This document shows positions 40,060-49,323 of a stretch of 64,000 bases of DNA, one piece after another. The position numbers and the translations under genes were made by a program. The stretch is from NCBI GenBank assembly GCA_000759755.1, contig BBMW01000015.1, forward strand, positions 248,001-312,000, given 5' to 3'. The DNA comes from Citrobacter werkmanii NBRC 105721. Its GTDB lineage: Bacteria; Pseudomonadota; Gammaproteobacteria; Enterobacterales; Enterobacteriaceae. How positions within the stretch are numbered: the first letter of the stretch is position 1; each line of letters begins with the position of its first letter. The notes under the pieces were generated by a model, which saw only the letters and a list, made by a program, of their open reading frames with translations, had not been told where the DNA came from and did not search any database.

Positions 40060-40974
40060 ATGAGCCGTTCACAAAACTTACGCCACAATGTGATTAACCA
40101 AATAATCGATGATATGGCGCGGGGTCATATCCCTTCCCCCCTTCCGTCGCAAAGCGCGCTGGCGGAGATGTACAACATCAGCCGCACCACCGTGCGCCAT
40201 ATGCTGAGCCACTTAGGCGAATGCGGCGTACTAACGCAGGTCGGCAGCCACTATGTCATCGTGCGTAAACCTGACCATGACGACGGTTTTGCCTGCACCA
40301 CCGCCTCCATGACCGAGCAAAACCGGATCTTCGAGCAGGCTTTTTTCACCATGATCAACCAGCGCCAACTGCGCGCAGGCGAGAGTTTCTCCGAACTGCA
40401 GCTTGCCAGAGCCGCAGGCGTCAGTCCGGTAGTTGTGCGGGAATATCTTTTAAAATTCGAACGTTACAACCTGATTAAAAACGAAAAACGCGGTCAGTGG
40501 AGCATGAAGCAGTTCGATCAGGCCTATGCGGAACAGTTGTTTGAACTCAGAGAAATGCTGGAAACCCATTCTTTGCAGCATTTCCTCAATCTGCCCGATG
40601 ATGACCCGCGCTGGCTGCAGGCAAAAACGCTGTTGGAGCGCCATCGCATCCTGCGCGACAGCATCGGCAGCAGCTTTCGTATGTTCTCGCAGTTAGACCG
40701 TGAGTTTCATGCTTTACTGCTCTCCGCTGCTGATAATATATTTTTTAATCAATCACTTGAAATCATCTCCGTGATTTTCCACTTCCACTATCAATGGGAT
40801 GAAAGCGATCTTAAACAGCGCAACATCATTGCCATCGATGAGCATATGACCATCCTCAGCGCGCTAATTTGCCGCAGCGATCTGGATGCCACTCTGGCGC
40901 TGTGTAACCATTTGAATACAGCCAAACAATCGATGATTCGCTCTATCAATCAAAGTAGCGCTGCCGCGCATTAA
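40060..40974 (+). CDS. lgoR: GntR/FadR-family regulator LgoR
   Basis: 304-residue transcription factor. An N-terminal winged helix (about residues 8-75: LPSQSALAEMYNISRTTVRHMLSHL) is followed by a second helix-turn-helix-like stretch (SFSELQLARAAGVSPVVVREYLLKFE) and a FadR-type all-helical effector domain (FCD) with acidic/His metal-binding positions. It matches YjjM, which is needed for L-galactonate growth in E. coli. AAGGAG upstream. Divergent from lgoD-uxaB and upstream of lgoT, so it likely controls both. Confidence 0.93.
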   Translation: MSRSQNLRHNVINQIIDDMARGHIPSPLPSQSALAEMYNISRTTVRHMLSHLGECGVLTQVGSHYVIVRKPDHDDGFACTTASMTEQNRIFEQAFFTMINQRQLRAGESFSELQLARAAGVSPVVVREYLLKFERYNLIKNEKRGQWSMKQFDQAYAEQLFELREMLETHSLQHFLNLPDDDPRWLQAKTLLERHRILRDSIGSSFRMFSQLDREFHALLLSAADNIFFNQSLEIISVIFHFHYQWDESDLKQRNIIAIDEHMTILSALICRSDLDATLALCNHLNTAKQSMIRSINQSSAAAH

Positions 40975-41095
40975 GTACCGATAAAAAACAGCAAACCATT
41001 ACCGGGAGCACGATTTTATAAAAATATAAACCCCTGAAAAATACCTCTTGCCTATGCTCACGCTAAGTCGACTGCATTAAAAACTTTTGTGAGCG

Positions 41096-41130
41096 GTGAT
41101 GAGTAAATTGATTCATCACTGGTATTTTTT
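41096..41130 (+). terminator. Candidate terminator/attenuator between lgoR and lgoT
   Basis: GTGATGA and TCATCAC flank a 10-base loop and are followed by TGGTATTTTTTC, a six-T run. AT-rich and moderate in strength. It could end lgoR transcripts or attenuate lgoT. Confidence 0.45.
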
Positions 41131-41188
41131 CAATACTGCACAGCCCACTGCTGTGTAAAAATAAATTATTGAGGTTCAGGAGTCCGGC

Positions 41189-42550
41189 GTGGAAAAAAAT
41201 AATATTACCCTCGACCCGAGTTCTTCGTTTGACACGTCGTCATCAGCGGATATTAATGTTCCGCCTGAGGGCATGGTACAACGCAGTAGCCGAATAAAAC
41301 GCATTCAGACCACAGCAATGATTTTATTATTTTTTGCTGCGGTGATTAATTACCTCGACCGTAGTTCATTATCGGTCGCCAACTTAACGATTCGGGAAGA
41401 ACTGGGGCTGAGCGCCACGCAAATCGGCGTCCTGCTGTCGGTCTTCTCTCTCGCTTACGGTATTGCACAACTGCCCTGCGGCCCGCTGCTGGATCGCAAG
41501 GGTCCGCGCATTATGTTAGGACTCGGGATGTTCTTCTGGTCGCTGTTTCAGGCGCTGTCCGGGATGGTACACAGCTTCACACAGTTTGTGCTGGTGCGTA
41601 TTGGCATGGGGATCGGCGAAGCGCCCATGAACCCGTGCGGCGTAAAGGTCATCAACGACTGGTTTAACATCAAAGAGCGCGGTCGCCCGATGGGGTTGTT
41701 TAACGCCGCCTCGACCATCGGGGTTGCCATTAGCCCGCCGATTCTGGCCGCCATGATGCTGGTAATGGGCTGGCGCTGGATGTTTATTACTATCGGCGTG
41801 CTGGGTATTTTTCTCGCCATCGGCTGGTACATGCTGTATCGCAACCGCGAGCAAATTGAGTTGAGCGCCACGGAACAGGCTTACCTGAACGCCGGCAGCG
41901 TCAATGCCCGCCGCGATCCGCTGAGCTTTGCCGAATGGCGTAGCCTGTTCCGCAACCGTACCATGTGGGGCATGATGCTGGGCTTCAGCGGCATCAACTA
42001 CACCGCATGGTTATACCTGGCCTGGCTACCGGGCTACCTGCAGACCTCCTACAACCTGGATTTAAAAAGCACTGGCTTAATGGCGGCCATTCCGTTCCTG
42101 TTCGGCGCAGCTGGCATGCTGATTAACGGTTTTGTCACCGACTGGCTGGTGAAAGGCGGTATGGCACCGATTAAGAGCCGTAAGATTTGTATTATCGCCG
42201 GGATGTTCTGCTCTGCAGCCTTCACCTTCGTGGTACCGCAGGCGACAACATCAATGGCCGCGGTGTTACTGATCGGTATGGCGCTGTTCTGTATCCACTT
42301 CGCCGGAACCTCCTGCTGGGGCTTGATCCACGTCGCCGTCGCCTCACGTATGACCGCCTCCGTAGGCAGTATCCAGAACTTTGCCAGTTTTATCTGCGCG
42401 TCCTTCGCGCCGATCGTTACCGGCTTTATTGTGGATACCACCAACTCTTTCCGCCTGGCGCTGATCATCTGCGGCTGCGTCACGATGGCAGGTGCCCTCG
42501 CCTACATCATCCTGGTGCGTCAGCCCATTAGCGATCCGCGTAAAGATTAA
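41189..42550 (+). CDS. lgoT: L-galactonate transporter LgoT (MFS)
   Basis: 453-residue major facilitator superfamily permease of the anion:cation symporter (ACS) family, expected to take up L-galactonate with protons. Twelve membrane segments follow a 40-residue cytoplasmic N-terminus. Family motifs are VINYLDRSSLSVAN at about residue 51 and GPLLDRKGPRIMLG near 93. The GTG start at 41189 is preceded by CAGGAG. It matches E. coli YjjL in length and sequence. The 214-base gap from lgoR suggests its own promoter. Confidence 0.94.
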   Translation: MEKNNITLDPSSSFDTSSSADINVPPEGMVQRSSRIKRIQTTAMILLFFAAVINYLDRSSLSVANLTIREELGLSATQIGVLLSVFSLAYGIAQLPCGPLLDRKGPRIMLGLGMFFWSLFQALSGMVHSFTQFVLVRIGMGIGEAPMNPCGVKVINDWFNIKERGRPMGLFNAASTIGVAISPPILAAMMLVMGWRWMFITIGVLGIFLAIGWYMLYRNREQIELSATEQAYLNAGSVNARRDPLSFAEWRSLFRNRTMWGMMLGFSGINYTAWLYLAWLPGYLQTSYNLDLKSTGLMAAIPFLFGAAGMLINGFVTDWLVKGGMAPIKSRKICIIAGMFCSAAFTFVVPQATTSMAAVLLIGMALFCIHFAGTSCWGLIHVAVASRMTASVGSIQNFASFICASFAPIVTGFIVDTTNSFRLALIICGCVTMAGALAYIILVRQPISDPRKD

Positions 42551-42602
42551 TCCTCCAGATGCCCGATAACACCGTGCTTATCGGGCATGTTATGCTCTCC
42601 GT

Positions 42603-43118
42603 ATGAACATCATCTTGCGCGCGACTACTCTGGCAGAAACTGCCGCTCTTCCCGCCATCGAACGATCTGCGGGACAACGTTTTTTACTCATCCCCGACCT
42701 GGCGTGGATTGCTGACGACCAGATTATATCTGCTGCTCAGCATCGGGCATTTGCCGCCGCAGGCATGAGCTGGCTGGCGCAGGTCGATGAGCGTCCGGTC
42801 GGTTTTTTGGTAGCCGAAACGCTGGGGTCATCGCTGTTTATTGCTGAACTGTCGCTGCATCTGGAGTGGCAGGGAAAAGGAATTGGCCGCAGATTGATTG
42901 GCTATGTTGCCGAACAGGCTCGCGAGAAAGGTTATACGTCACTGACGCTGACCACCTTCCGCGATGTGCCGTGGAATGCGCCATTGTATGCGCGACTGGG
43001 TTTTGAAATGTTGGCTGACGAGACGCTTTCTCCGGAATTGCGCGAAAAAAGAGCTGAAGAGGTGGCGCACGGGCAGACGTACGAACGACGCTGCGCCATG
43101 CGCCTGATGCTGCGTTAA
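42603..43118 (+). CDS. GNAT family N-acetyltransferase
   Basis: 171-residue acetyl-CoA-dependent acetyltransferase. The GNAT core has the acetyl-CoA loop LEWQGKGIGRRLI at about residues 87-99, followed by LTLTTFRDVPWNAPLYARLGF, a typical motif B region. The C-terminal extension is rich in Arg/Glu. The substrate is unknown. It follows lgoT by 52 bases, but nothing links it to galactonate use. No counterpart is known to me at this place in K-12. A REP element lies just after it. Confidence 0.85.
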   Translation: MNIILRATTLAETAALPAIERSAGQRFLLIPDLAWIADDQIISAAQHRAFAAAGMSWLAQVDERPVGFLVAETLGSSLFIAELSLHLEWQGKGIGRRLIGYVAEQAREKGYTSLTLTTFRDVPWNAPLYARLGFEMLADETLSPELREKRAEEVAHGQTYERRCAMRLMLR

Positions 43119-43119
43119 T

Positions 43120-43198
43120 TGCCCGATGGCGGCTACGCCTTATCGGCCCTGGGTAACTTGTCCCCGTAGGCCGGATAAGCGACAGCGCCATCCGGCAT
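43120..43198. repeat. REP/BIME element between GNAT gene and tsr
   Basis: Two REP units (GCCCGATGGCGGCTACGCC followed by TTATCGGCCC, and GTAGGCCGGATAAGCGACAGCGCCATCCGGCA) lie between two convergent genes. Confidence 0.85.
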
Positions 43199-43205
43199 CA
43201 CAGGC

Positions 43206-44867
43206 TTAGAACGTTTCCCAGTTATCCCCGGCATCGGTTACCGCAGCTTTACGCGGTTGGACCGTTGAAACCGGTTTTGCGGCGGCAACGTCGCGCGCGC
43301 GCTGTTGGTCATGCTGAATACGGAACACGGCAACGGCCTGGGTCAGGCGGCTGGCCTGCTCTTCCAGCGCCGCAGCGGCGGCGGCGGATTCTTCCACCAG
43401 CGAGGCATTCTGCTGCGTCACGCGATCCATCTCTGCAACGGCCAGACCCACCTGGTCGATGCCACGGCTCTGCTCATCAGAGGCGGAGGCAATTTCACCC
43501 ATGATATCGGTCACGCGGGTTACCGCATTGACGATCTCATCCATGGTTTCACCGGCGCTTTCCACCAGCGTTGAACCCACATCCACACGGCTGACCGAGT
43601 CTTCAATCAGGCTCTTGATCTCGCGCGCGGCCTGCGCACTTCGCTGGGCCAGGTTACGAACCTCACCCGCAACCACCGCAAAACCACGCCCCTGCTCGCC
43701 CGCACGCGCGGCTTCTACTGCGGCGTTGAGCGCCAGAATGTTGGTCTGGAAGGCAATCCCGTCGATAACGCTGATAATATCGGCGATTTTCTGCGAACTG
43801 GAAGCGATGTCGCGCATGGTTTGCACCACGTTATCAACCACTTTACCGCCTTTCTGCGCGGTTTCCGAAGCGCTCAGCGCCAGATGGCTGGCCTGACGCG
43901 CGTTTTCGGCGTTCTGCTTCACGGTCGCCGTCAGCTGTTCCATGCTGGCCGCCGTTTCTTCCAGAGAAGCCGCCTGCTGCTCGGTACGCGAGGAGAGATC
44001 GTTGTTGCCCATCGCAATCTCGCTGGCGCCGCTGTAAATCGCGTTGGCACCGTTACGCACGTCACCCACGGTGTTCATCAGTTCACCCTGCATGTGGCGC
44101 AGACTTTCCGCCAGCTGTCCAATCTCGTTGGATCCTTCCACCTCAATACGCTTCACCAAATCACCACTGGCGATATGACGAATGCTTTCAATCAGGCGGT
44201 TCATCGGAGAGATCAGCGTCAGTTTGATACCAAACCAAACCGCAACGATAGCGGCCAGCACGGTAATCAGTACACATGCCAGCACCCACATTGCCTGGCT
44301 ATAGGAAGCGTTATTGTCCTCAACCGCGATGTCATACAGGCGATCGTTCTGCTGCATGTAACTCATGTACTGCTTCTCAAAACCGTCCTGATAGCTCTGC
44401 GTCGGTTGATCGAAAAACGCGTTGATCTTGCCTTCACCCAGTAACTGGATCAGCTCCGCCAGCGCACCGTGATAGATGTCATAGGTGCGGTTGATCTCCT
44501 GGAACGCGGCTTCGCTTTGACGCGGATCCCGCGGGAGCGACTCGTAAATCGCCCAGTTTTTTTCGGTCAGCTTCAGGGCATTGCTCGCCACCTGCATCAG
44601 TTCTGCAACGGTCGCGCCGCTGCCGATGTTGCTCTGATCCATCATGTAGCGAATACCCGCCCGGTTCAGAGTATTACGCGTTTGCAGCAGTTCAACCCAG
44701 GTAGCGTTCAGCGCAGATTGCTGCTGGCGAATGGTTTGCAGAACGGTAAAGTTCTCTTTGTCATTCTTCAGTGAGTTAAAAAACAAGCCGCCTGAGGCGA
44801 GCTGTAAAAGGCCAAATAGCGCCAATACCAGCAGTAAGCTGGTAACAATCTTCATTCGTTTTAACAT
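43206..44867 (-). CDS. tsr: Methyl-accepting chemotaxis protein I, serine receptor Tsr
   Basis: 553-residue chemoreceptor. TM1 is at about residues 7-30, a periplasmic four-helix ligand domain follows, TM2 is near 190-212, then HAMP, methylation helices and the signalling hairpin ([32 protein letters not shown]). The serine-binding residues of E. coli Tsr, Arg64, Asn68 and Thr156, are all present. The C-terminal NWETF pentapeptide tethers CheR and CheB. The start at 44867 matches K-12. An upstream extension of 41 codons is rejected because it crosses the promoter. A sigma-28 promoter lies just upstream. Confidence 0.96.
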   Translation of the reverse strand: MLKRMKIVTSLLLVLALFGLLQLASGGLFFNSLKNDKENFTVLQTIRQQQSALNATWVELLQTRNTLNRAGIRYMMDQSNIGSGATVAELMQVASNALKLTEKNWAIYESLPRDPRQSEAAFQEINRTYDIYHGALAELIQLLGEGKINAFFDQPTQSYQDGFEKQYMSYMQQNDRLYDIAVEDNNASYSQAMWVLACVLITVLAAIVAVWFGIKLTLISPMNRLIESIRHIASGDLVKRIEVEGSNEIGQLAESLRHMQGELMNTVGDVRNGANAIYSGASEIAMGNNDLSSRTEQQAASLEETAASMEQLTATVKQNAENARQASHLALSASETAQKGGKVVDNVVQTMRDIASSSQKIADIISVIDGIAFQTNILALNAAVEAARAGEQGRGFAVVAGEVRNLAQRSAQAAREIKSLIEDSVSRVDVGSTLVESAGETMDEIVNAVTRVTDIMGEIASASDEQSRGIDQVGLAVAEMDRVTQQNASLVEESAAAAAALEEQASRLTQAVAVFRIQHDQQRARDVAAAKPVSTVQPRKAAVTDAGDNWETF

Positions 44868-44898
44868 GTTTTCTCTTTCCGCTAGACAGATGTCAGAA

Positions 44899-44925
44899 TT
44901 TTCGGCCTGGAAAGGGAAAACTTTA
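44899..44925 (-). promoter_or_regulatory. Sigma-28 (FliA) promoter of tsr
   Basis: On the minus strand TAAA (44922-44925), a 15-base spacer and GCCGAAAA (44899-44906) match the flagellar class 3 consensus TAAA-N15-GCCGATAA with one mismatch. It lies 32 bases upstream of the tsr start. Confidence 0.88.
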
Positions 44926-45115
44926 TGGAATTCGTTAGAAAAGCAGATGTTCCGGCGACATATCCCGCAGAAAAAAGCAGCAACACCCAATAGTTCAAGT
45001 AACGAACAATAGCATCAACGCCTTCCCCTACCTTTTCAGAGGGCTTTTCATTCATACGCACTTCGACTACCAATGATAGTCTTGTCTCCCATCGCTAAAA
45101 CAAGGAAGTCCTTCT

Positions 45116-45664
45116 GTGAAAAAGAAATTTCTCGACTTACTCTCCCATTCGTTTGCCTTCATGATGCTGGGATTCATTTTAGGGTTATTTACCCCTGTCG
45201 TGCCGAAGCTATTTATCCCGGAGATTACGGGCATTTTAATGGAAAGTATCGCGCCCAAAAGTATCATGTTACTGTTAATCACTGATGCGTTATTCACCGT
45301 CGTTTTACTCAAGTTATGTGGAACATTCGATCCGCAAAAGAAAGTGGCTGCATGCTTCTACAAAATTTTTTCTTTTACACTCAATAAACTTGGAAAATCT
45401 ATTACCGCGGCCACTTTTGGCGCTCTGTTCGGCCTCACACTGGCAACTTTGATCTACGGTGAGTTTTGCATGACGGGTGTCGGCGTAAAATTTTCTCTAA
45501 TGTTGATTGTGATATGGGGCACGTTTGACTTCCTTAGTCACATGGGTAAAAACGCGGTCGACAAAATAGAGAGGCGTATGTTTTATTTCGTGGTTATCGG
45601 CATTACCGCCTACTACATCTACCTCATTGCCACTCAAACACAGGTATCTCCTCCCTGCGTGTGA
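45116..45664 (+). CDS. Unrecognised integral membrane protein
   Basis: 182-residue protein that I do not recognise. Five hydrophobic segments are likely: about residues 11-32, 46-66, 92-113, 120-141 and 156-175. Positive residues cluster at the N-terminus (KKKF) and around residue 150 (KIERR). The start is a GTG, with AAGGAAG about 7 bases upstream. It is more AT-rich than its neighbours. It sits between tsr and the btsT control region, where K-12 has no gene. The long frame, the ribosome-binding site and the hydrophobic pattern support a real gene. No function can be assigned. Confidence 0.72.
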   Translation: MKKKFLDLLSHSFAFMMLGFILGLFTPVVPKLFIPEITGILMESIAPKSIMLLLITDALFTVVLLKLCGTFDPQKKVAACFYKIFSFTLNKLGKSITAATFGALFGLTLATLIYGEFCMTGVGVKFSLMLIVIWGTFDFLSHMGKNAVDKIERRMFYFVVIGITAYYIYLIATQTQVSPPCV

Positions 45665-45682
45665 ACAACAGACCTGAAAATA

Positions 45683-45698
45683 TGTGACTAAAATCACA
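45683..45698 (+). promoter_or_regulatory. CRP site upstream of btsT
   Basis: TGTGACTAAAATCACA is a perfect TGTGA-N6-TCACA palindrome, extended by flanking ATA/TAT. It lies about 210 bases upstream of btsT and 44 bases upstream of the first BtsR-like box, in line with the known CRP control of btsT (yjiY) in E. coli. It also follows the preceding stop codon closely and could act as a weak terminator stem. Confidence 0.82.
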
Positions 45699-45726
45699 TA
45701 TTTTCAATCTATTATGCTGAATCAAA

Positions 45727-45774
45727 ACCGCTCACTGACACTTGAGACCGCTTAAGCTGACATACAACCGCTCA
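45727..45774 (+). promoter_or_regulatory. Three direct repeats resembling BtsR boxes
   Basis: ACCGCTCA (45727-45734), ACCGCTTA (45747-45754) and ACCGCTCA (45767-45774) are spaced exactly 20 bases start to start. Each fits ACC(G/A)CT(C/T)A, the motif known for the pyruvate-responsive regulator BtsR at yjiY. The E. coli description, as I recall it, has two boxes. The set lies 130-180 bases upstream of btsT. Confidence 0.8.
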
Positions 45775-45906
45775 CTTATTTACCTTACTTTACGCGCGTA
45801 ATTCTCTGGCAAGATCCCTCCAACATAGCAGTCAATTTACCTCCTCAAACACAAGATCAAACCCACGCGGCTTCGGCCAATTATTAATTAGATACCAGGT
45901 TTTACT

Positions 45907-48057
45907 ATGGATACGAAAAAGATATTCAAGCACATACCCTGGGTGATTCTCGGAATCATCGGTGCATTCTGCCTCTCGGTAGTGGCATTACGTCGGGGTG
46001 AGCACATTAGTGCCCTGTGGATCGTGGTCGCCTCAGTTTCTGTTTATCTGGTGGCCTATCGTTACTACAGTCTGTACATCGCCCAGAAAGTGATGAAACT
46101 TGACCCGACGCGCGCCACGCCGGCGGTCATCAACAATGACGGTCTGAACTACGTTCCAACCAACCGTAACGTATTGTTTGGTCACCACTTTGCTGCTATC
46201 GCTGGTGCAGGTCCGCTGGTTGGACCGGTACTGGCCGCGCAGATGGGCTACCTGCCCGGAACGTTATGGCTGCTGGCAGGCGTGGTACTGGCAGGTGCGG
46301 TACAGGACTTCATGGTGCTGTTTATCTCTTCCCGCCGTAACGGCGCATCTCTCGGCGAGATGATCAAAGAAGAGATGGGCCCGATCCCAGGAACCATTGC
46401 CCTGTTCGGCTGCTTCTTAATCATGATCATCATCCTGGCGGTACTGGCGCTGATCGTGGTGAAAGCGCTGGCGGAAAGCCCATGGGGTGTGTTCACCGTC
46501 TGCTCAACCGTACCGATTGCGCTATTCATGGGGATCTACATGCGATTCCTGCGCCCAGGACGTGTGGGTGAAGTGTCGGTAATTGGTATTGTGCTGCTGG
46601 TGGCTTCCATCTACTTCGGCGGCGTGATTGCGCACGACCCGTACTGGGGTCCGGCGCTGACCTTTAAAGACACCACCATTACCTTTACCCTGATTGGTTA
46701 CGCGTTTATCTCTGCGCTGCTGCCGGTATGGCTGATCCTCGCCCCGCGCGACTATCTGGCGACCTTCCTGAAAATCGGCGTTATCGTCGGTCTGGCGGTG
46801 GGGATTGTTATCCTCAATCCGGAACTGAAAATGCCGGCGATGACGCAGTACGTTGATGGTACTGGCCCGCTGTGGAAAGGCGCTCTGTTCCCGTTCCTGT
46901 TTATTACCATCGCCTGTGGTGCGGTATCTGGCTTCCACGCGTTGATTGCTTCCGGTACCACGCCGAAGCTGCTGGCTTGTGAAACCGATGCGCGCTTTAT
47001 CGGTTACGGCGCGATGCTGATGGAATCCTTCGTGGCGATTATGGCGCTGGTTGCTGCGTCTATCATCGAACCGGGTCTGTACTTCGCGATGAACACCCCG
47101 CCTGCGGGCCTTGGCATCACCATGCCGAACCTGCATGAAATGAGCGGCGAAAACGCACCGCTGATTATGGCGCAGCTGAAAGATGTTACCGCACATGCGG
47201 CAGCGACCGTCAGCTCCTGGGGCTTCGTGATTTCGCCTGAGCAGATCCTGCAGACCGCGAAAGACATCGGTGAACCGTCCGTTCTGAACCGCGCAGGTGG
47301 CGCACCGACGCTGGCCGTGGGTATCGCTCACGTGTTCCACAAAGTGCTGCCGATGGCTGATATGGGCTTCTGGTATCACTTCGGTATTCTGTTTGAAGCG
47401 CTGTTCATCCTGACCGCACTGGATGCCGGTACCCGTTCTGGCCGCTTTATGCTGCAGGATTTACTGGGTAACTTCGTGCCGTTCCTGAAGAAAACCGACT
47501 CTCTGGTTGCGGGCATCATCGGTACTGCGGGCTGCGTAGGCCTGTGGGGTTATCTGCTGTATCAAGGCGTGGTTGACCCGCTGGGCGGCGTTAAGAGCCT
47601 GTGGCCGCTGTTCGGTATCTCTAACCAGATGCTGGCTGCCGTGGCGCTGGTTCTCGGCACCGTGGTACTGGTTAAAATGCAGCGCACCAAATACATCTGG
47701 GTTACCGTGGTTCCGGCAGTCTGGCTGCTTATCTGCACCACCTGGGCGCTGGGTCTGAAACTGTTCAGCACCAACCCGCAGATGGAAGGCTTCTTCTTTA
47801 TGGCGAATCAGTACAAAGAGAAGATTGCTAACGGCGGCGAACTGACCGCGCTGCAGATTGCCAATATGAACCATATCGTCGTCAACAACTACACCAACGC
47901 AGGTCTGAGTATTCTGTTCCTGGTGGTGGTGTACAGCATCATTTTCTACGGGTTCCGTACCTGGCAGAAAGCCCGCGCCATCAACGGTCGCTCTGATAAA
48001 GAGACGCCGTATGTACCGGTGCCGGAAGGCGGCGTGAAGACCTCTTCACACCACTAA
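45907..48057 (+). CDS. btsT: Pyruvate/proton symporter BtsT
   Basis: 716-residue transporter of the CstA peptide-transporter family, shown in E. coli to take up pyruvate at high affinity. Around 18 membrane segments. Characteristic CstA-family stretches are [23 protein letters not shown] near residue 92 and [19 protein letters not shown] near 336. The C-terminus is soluble and charged. Its upstream region carries a CRP site and three BtsR-like boxes. It is followed by a strong hairpin and then yjiX and yjiA. Formerly yjiY. Confidence 0.96.
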   Translation: MDTKKIFKHIPWVILGIIGAFCLSVVALRRGEHISALWIVVASVSVYLVAYRYYSLYIAQKVMKLDPTRATPAVINNDGLNYVPTNRNVLFGHHFAAIAGAGPLVGPVLAAQMGYLPGTLWLLAGVVLAGAVQDFMVLFISSRRNGASLGEMIKEEMGPIPGTIALFGCFLIMIIILAVLALIVVKALAESPWGVFTVCSTVPIALFMGIYMRFLRPGRVGEVSVIGIVLLVASIYFGGVIAHDPYWGPALTFKDTTITFTLIGYAFISALLPVWLILAPRDYLATFLKIGVIVGLAVGIVILNPELKMPAMTQYVDGTGPLWKGALFPFLFITIACGAVSGFHALIASGTTPKLLACETDARFIGYGAMLMESFVAIMALVAASIIEPGLYFAMNTPPAGLGITMPNLHEMSGENAPLIMAQLKDVTAHAAATVSSWGFVISPEQILQTAKDIGEPSVLNRAGGAPTLAVGIAHVFHKVLPMADMGFWYHFGILFEALFILTALDAGTRSGRFMLQDLLGNFVPFLKKTDSLVAGIIGTAGCVGLWGYLLYQGVVDPLGGVKSLWPLFGISNQMLAAVALVLGTVVLVKMQRTKYIWVTVVPAVWLLICTTWALGLKLFSTNPQMEGFFFMANQYKEKIANGGELTALQIANMNHIVVNNYTNAGLSILFLVVVYSIIFYGFRTWQKARAINGRSDKETPYVPVPEGGVKTSSHH

Positions 48058-48066
48058 GATGTATTC

Positions 48067-48090
48067 AGCCCCGCTTCGGCGGGGCTTTTC
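48067..48090 (+). terminator. Hairpin terminator between btsT and yjiX
   Basis: AGCCCCGC-ttcg-GCGGGGCT is a perfect 8-base-pair stem with a UUCG tetraloop, followed by TTTTC, 10 bases after the btsT stop and 18 before the yjiX start. It probably reduces read-through into yjiX-yjiA. Confidence 0.88.
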
Positions 48091-48107
48091 GCTTATCAGG
48101 ATTGTTT

Positions 48108-48302
48108 ATGTTTGGTACTTTAGGGCAAGCTAAAAAATATCTCGGTCAGGCGGCGAAGATGCTGATTGGCATTCCGGACTACGACAACTACGTCGAGCAC
48201 ATGAAGACCAACCATCCCGATAAGCCGTACATGACCTACGAAGAATTCTTCCGCGAGCGCCAGGAAGCCCGCTACGGTAGCGGCGGAAGCAGTTGCTGTT
48301 AG
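48108..48302 (+). CDS. yjiX: YbdD/YjiX family small protein
   Basis: 64-residue cytoplasmic protein of the YbdD/YjiX family, always found next to CstA-type transporters (YbdD with cstA, YjiX with btsT). The conserved core is [40 protein letters not shown], here given only in part: [20 protein letters not shown]. The tail GGSSCC ends in two cysteines that might bind metal. The ATG at 48108 follows AGGA. Read-through from btsT is likely its source of transcript. yjiA follows after 12 bases. Confidence 0.93.
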   Translation: MFGTLGQAKKYLGQAAKMLIGIPDYDNYVEHMKTNHPDKPYMTYEEFFRERQEARYGSGGSSCC

Positions 48303-48314
48303 AAGGAGAAGTGA

Positions 48315-49271
48315 ATGACCCCGATTGCAGTTACCCTACTCACCGGTTTTCTTGGCGCGGGTAAAACCACCCTGCTACGCCATATTCTCAACGAGCAGCA
48401 CGGTTACAAGATTGCCGTTATCGAAAACGAATTCGGCGAAGTTTCGGTGGACGATCAACTGATTGGCGACCGCGCCACGCAGATCAAAACCCTGACCAAC
48501 GGCTGCATTTGCTGTACCCGTTCTAATGAACTGGAAGATGCCTTGTTAGACCTGCTCGACAACCTCGACAAAGGCACCATCAATTTTGACCGTCTGGTGA
48601 TCGAGTGCACCGGCATGGCCGACCCCGGCCCGATTATCCAGACCTTTTTCTCCCATGAAGTGATTTGCGAACGCTACCTGCTGGACGGCGTAATTGCGCT
48701 GGTTGACGCGGTGCATGCCGACGAGCAGATGAACCAGTTTACCATCGCCCAGTCGCAGGTCGGCTATGCTGACCGCATCCTGCTGACCAAAACCGACGTC
48801 GCAGGTGAAAGCGAAAAACTGCGTGAGCGCCTGGCGCGCATTAACGCCCGTGCGCCGATTTACACCGTCACGCATGGCGATATCGACCTCTCTCTGCTTT
48901 TTGACACCAACGGTTTTATGCTGGAAGAGAACGTGGTCAGCGCCAAACCGCGCTTCCACTTTATCGCCGACAAGCAAAACGATATTTCCTCGATCGTCGT
49001 CGAACTGGATTACCCGGTGAACATCAGCGACGTGTCGCGGGTAATGGAAAATCTGCTGCTGGAATCCGCCGAGAAGCTGCTGCGCTATAAAGGCATGCTG
49101 TGGATTGAAGGCGAGCCAAACCGCCTGCTGTTCCAGGGCGTACAGCGCCTGTACAGCGCCGACTGGGACCGCCCGTGGGGCGACGAAACGCCGCACAGCC
49201 TGCTGGTGTTTATCGGTATTAATCTGCCGGAAGACGAGATCAGAGCCGCGTTTGCGGGGTTGAAGAAGTAG
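48315..49271 (+). CDS. yjiA: COG0523-family GTPase YjiA
   Basis: 318-residue G3E-family P-loop GTPase of the COG0523 group, which comprises metal-binding insertases and chaperones (CobW, zinc-related YeiR and others). The Walker A GFLGAGKTT is at residues 11-19. The metal-binding CxCC motif is CICC at 64-67. The acidic ENEFGE is at 37-42. A C-terminal CobW-C domain follows. GGAGAAG lies upstream of the ATG. Cotranscribed with yjiX. In E. coli YjiA binds zinc and other metals in vitro. Confidence 0.94.
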   Translation: MTPIAVTLLTGFLGAGKTTLLRHILNEQHGYKIAVIENEFGEVSVDDQLIGDRATQIKTLTNGCICCTRSNELEDALLDLLDNLDKGTINFDRLVIECTGMADPGPIIQTFFSHEVICERYLLDGVIALVDAVHADEQMNQFTIAQSQVGYADRILLTKTDVAGESEKLRERLARINARAPIYTVTHGDIDLSLLFDTNGFMLEENVVSAKPRFHFIADKQNDISSIVVELDYPVNISDVSRVMENLLLESAEKLLRYKGMLWIEGEPNRLLFQGVQRLYSADWDRPWGDETPHSLLVFIGINLPEDEIRAAFAGLKK

Positions 49272-49277
49272 ATTTTT

Positions 49278-49310
49278 GTAGGCCGGATTAGGCGCAGCCG
49301 CCATCCGGCA
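49278..49310. repeat. REP element between yjiA and efflux operon
   Basis: A single REP (GTAGGCCGGATTAGGCGCAGCC and GCCATCCGGCA) lies between two convergent genes. Confidence 0.8.
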
Positions 49311-49323
49311 CTCACAGCCCCAC

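Noticed and set aside
44868-44990. 41-codon N-terminal extension of Tsr
   Set aside because: It runs through the sigma-28 promoter, and the family start [10 protein letters not shown] has GGAAAGAG upstream.
46522-47379. 285-codon minus strand frame inside btsT
   Set aside because: Antisense shadow with Arg/His/Gln-rich composition typical of such frames.
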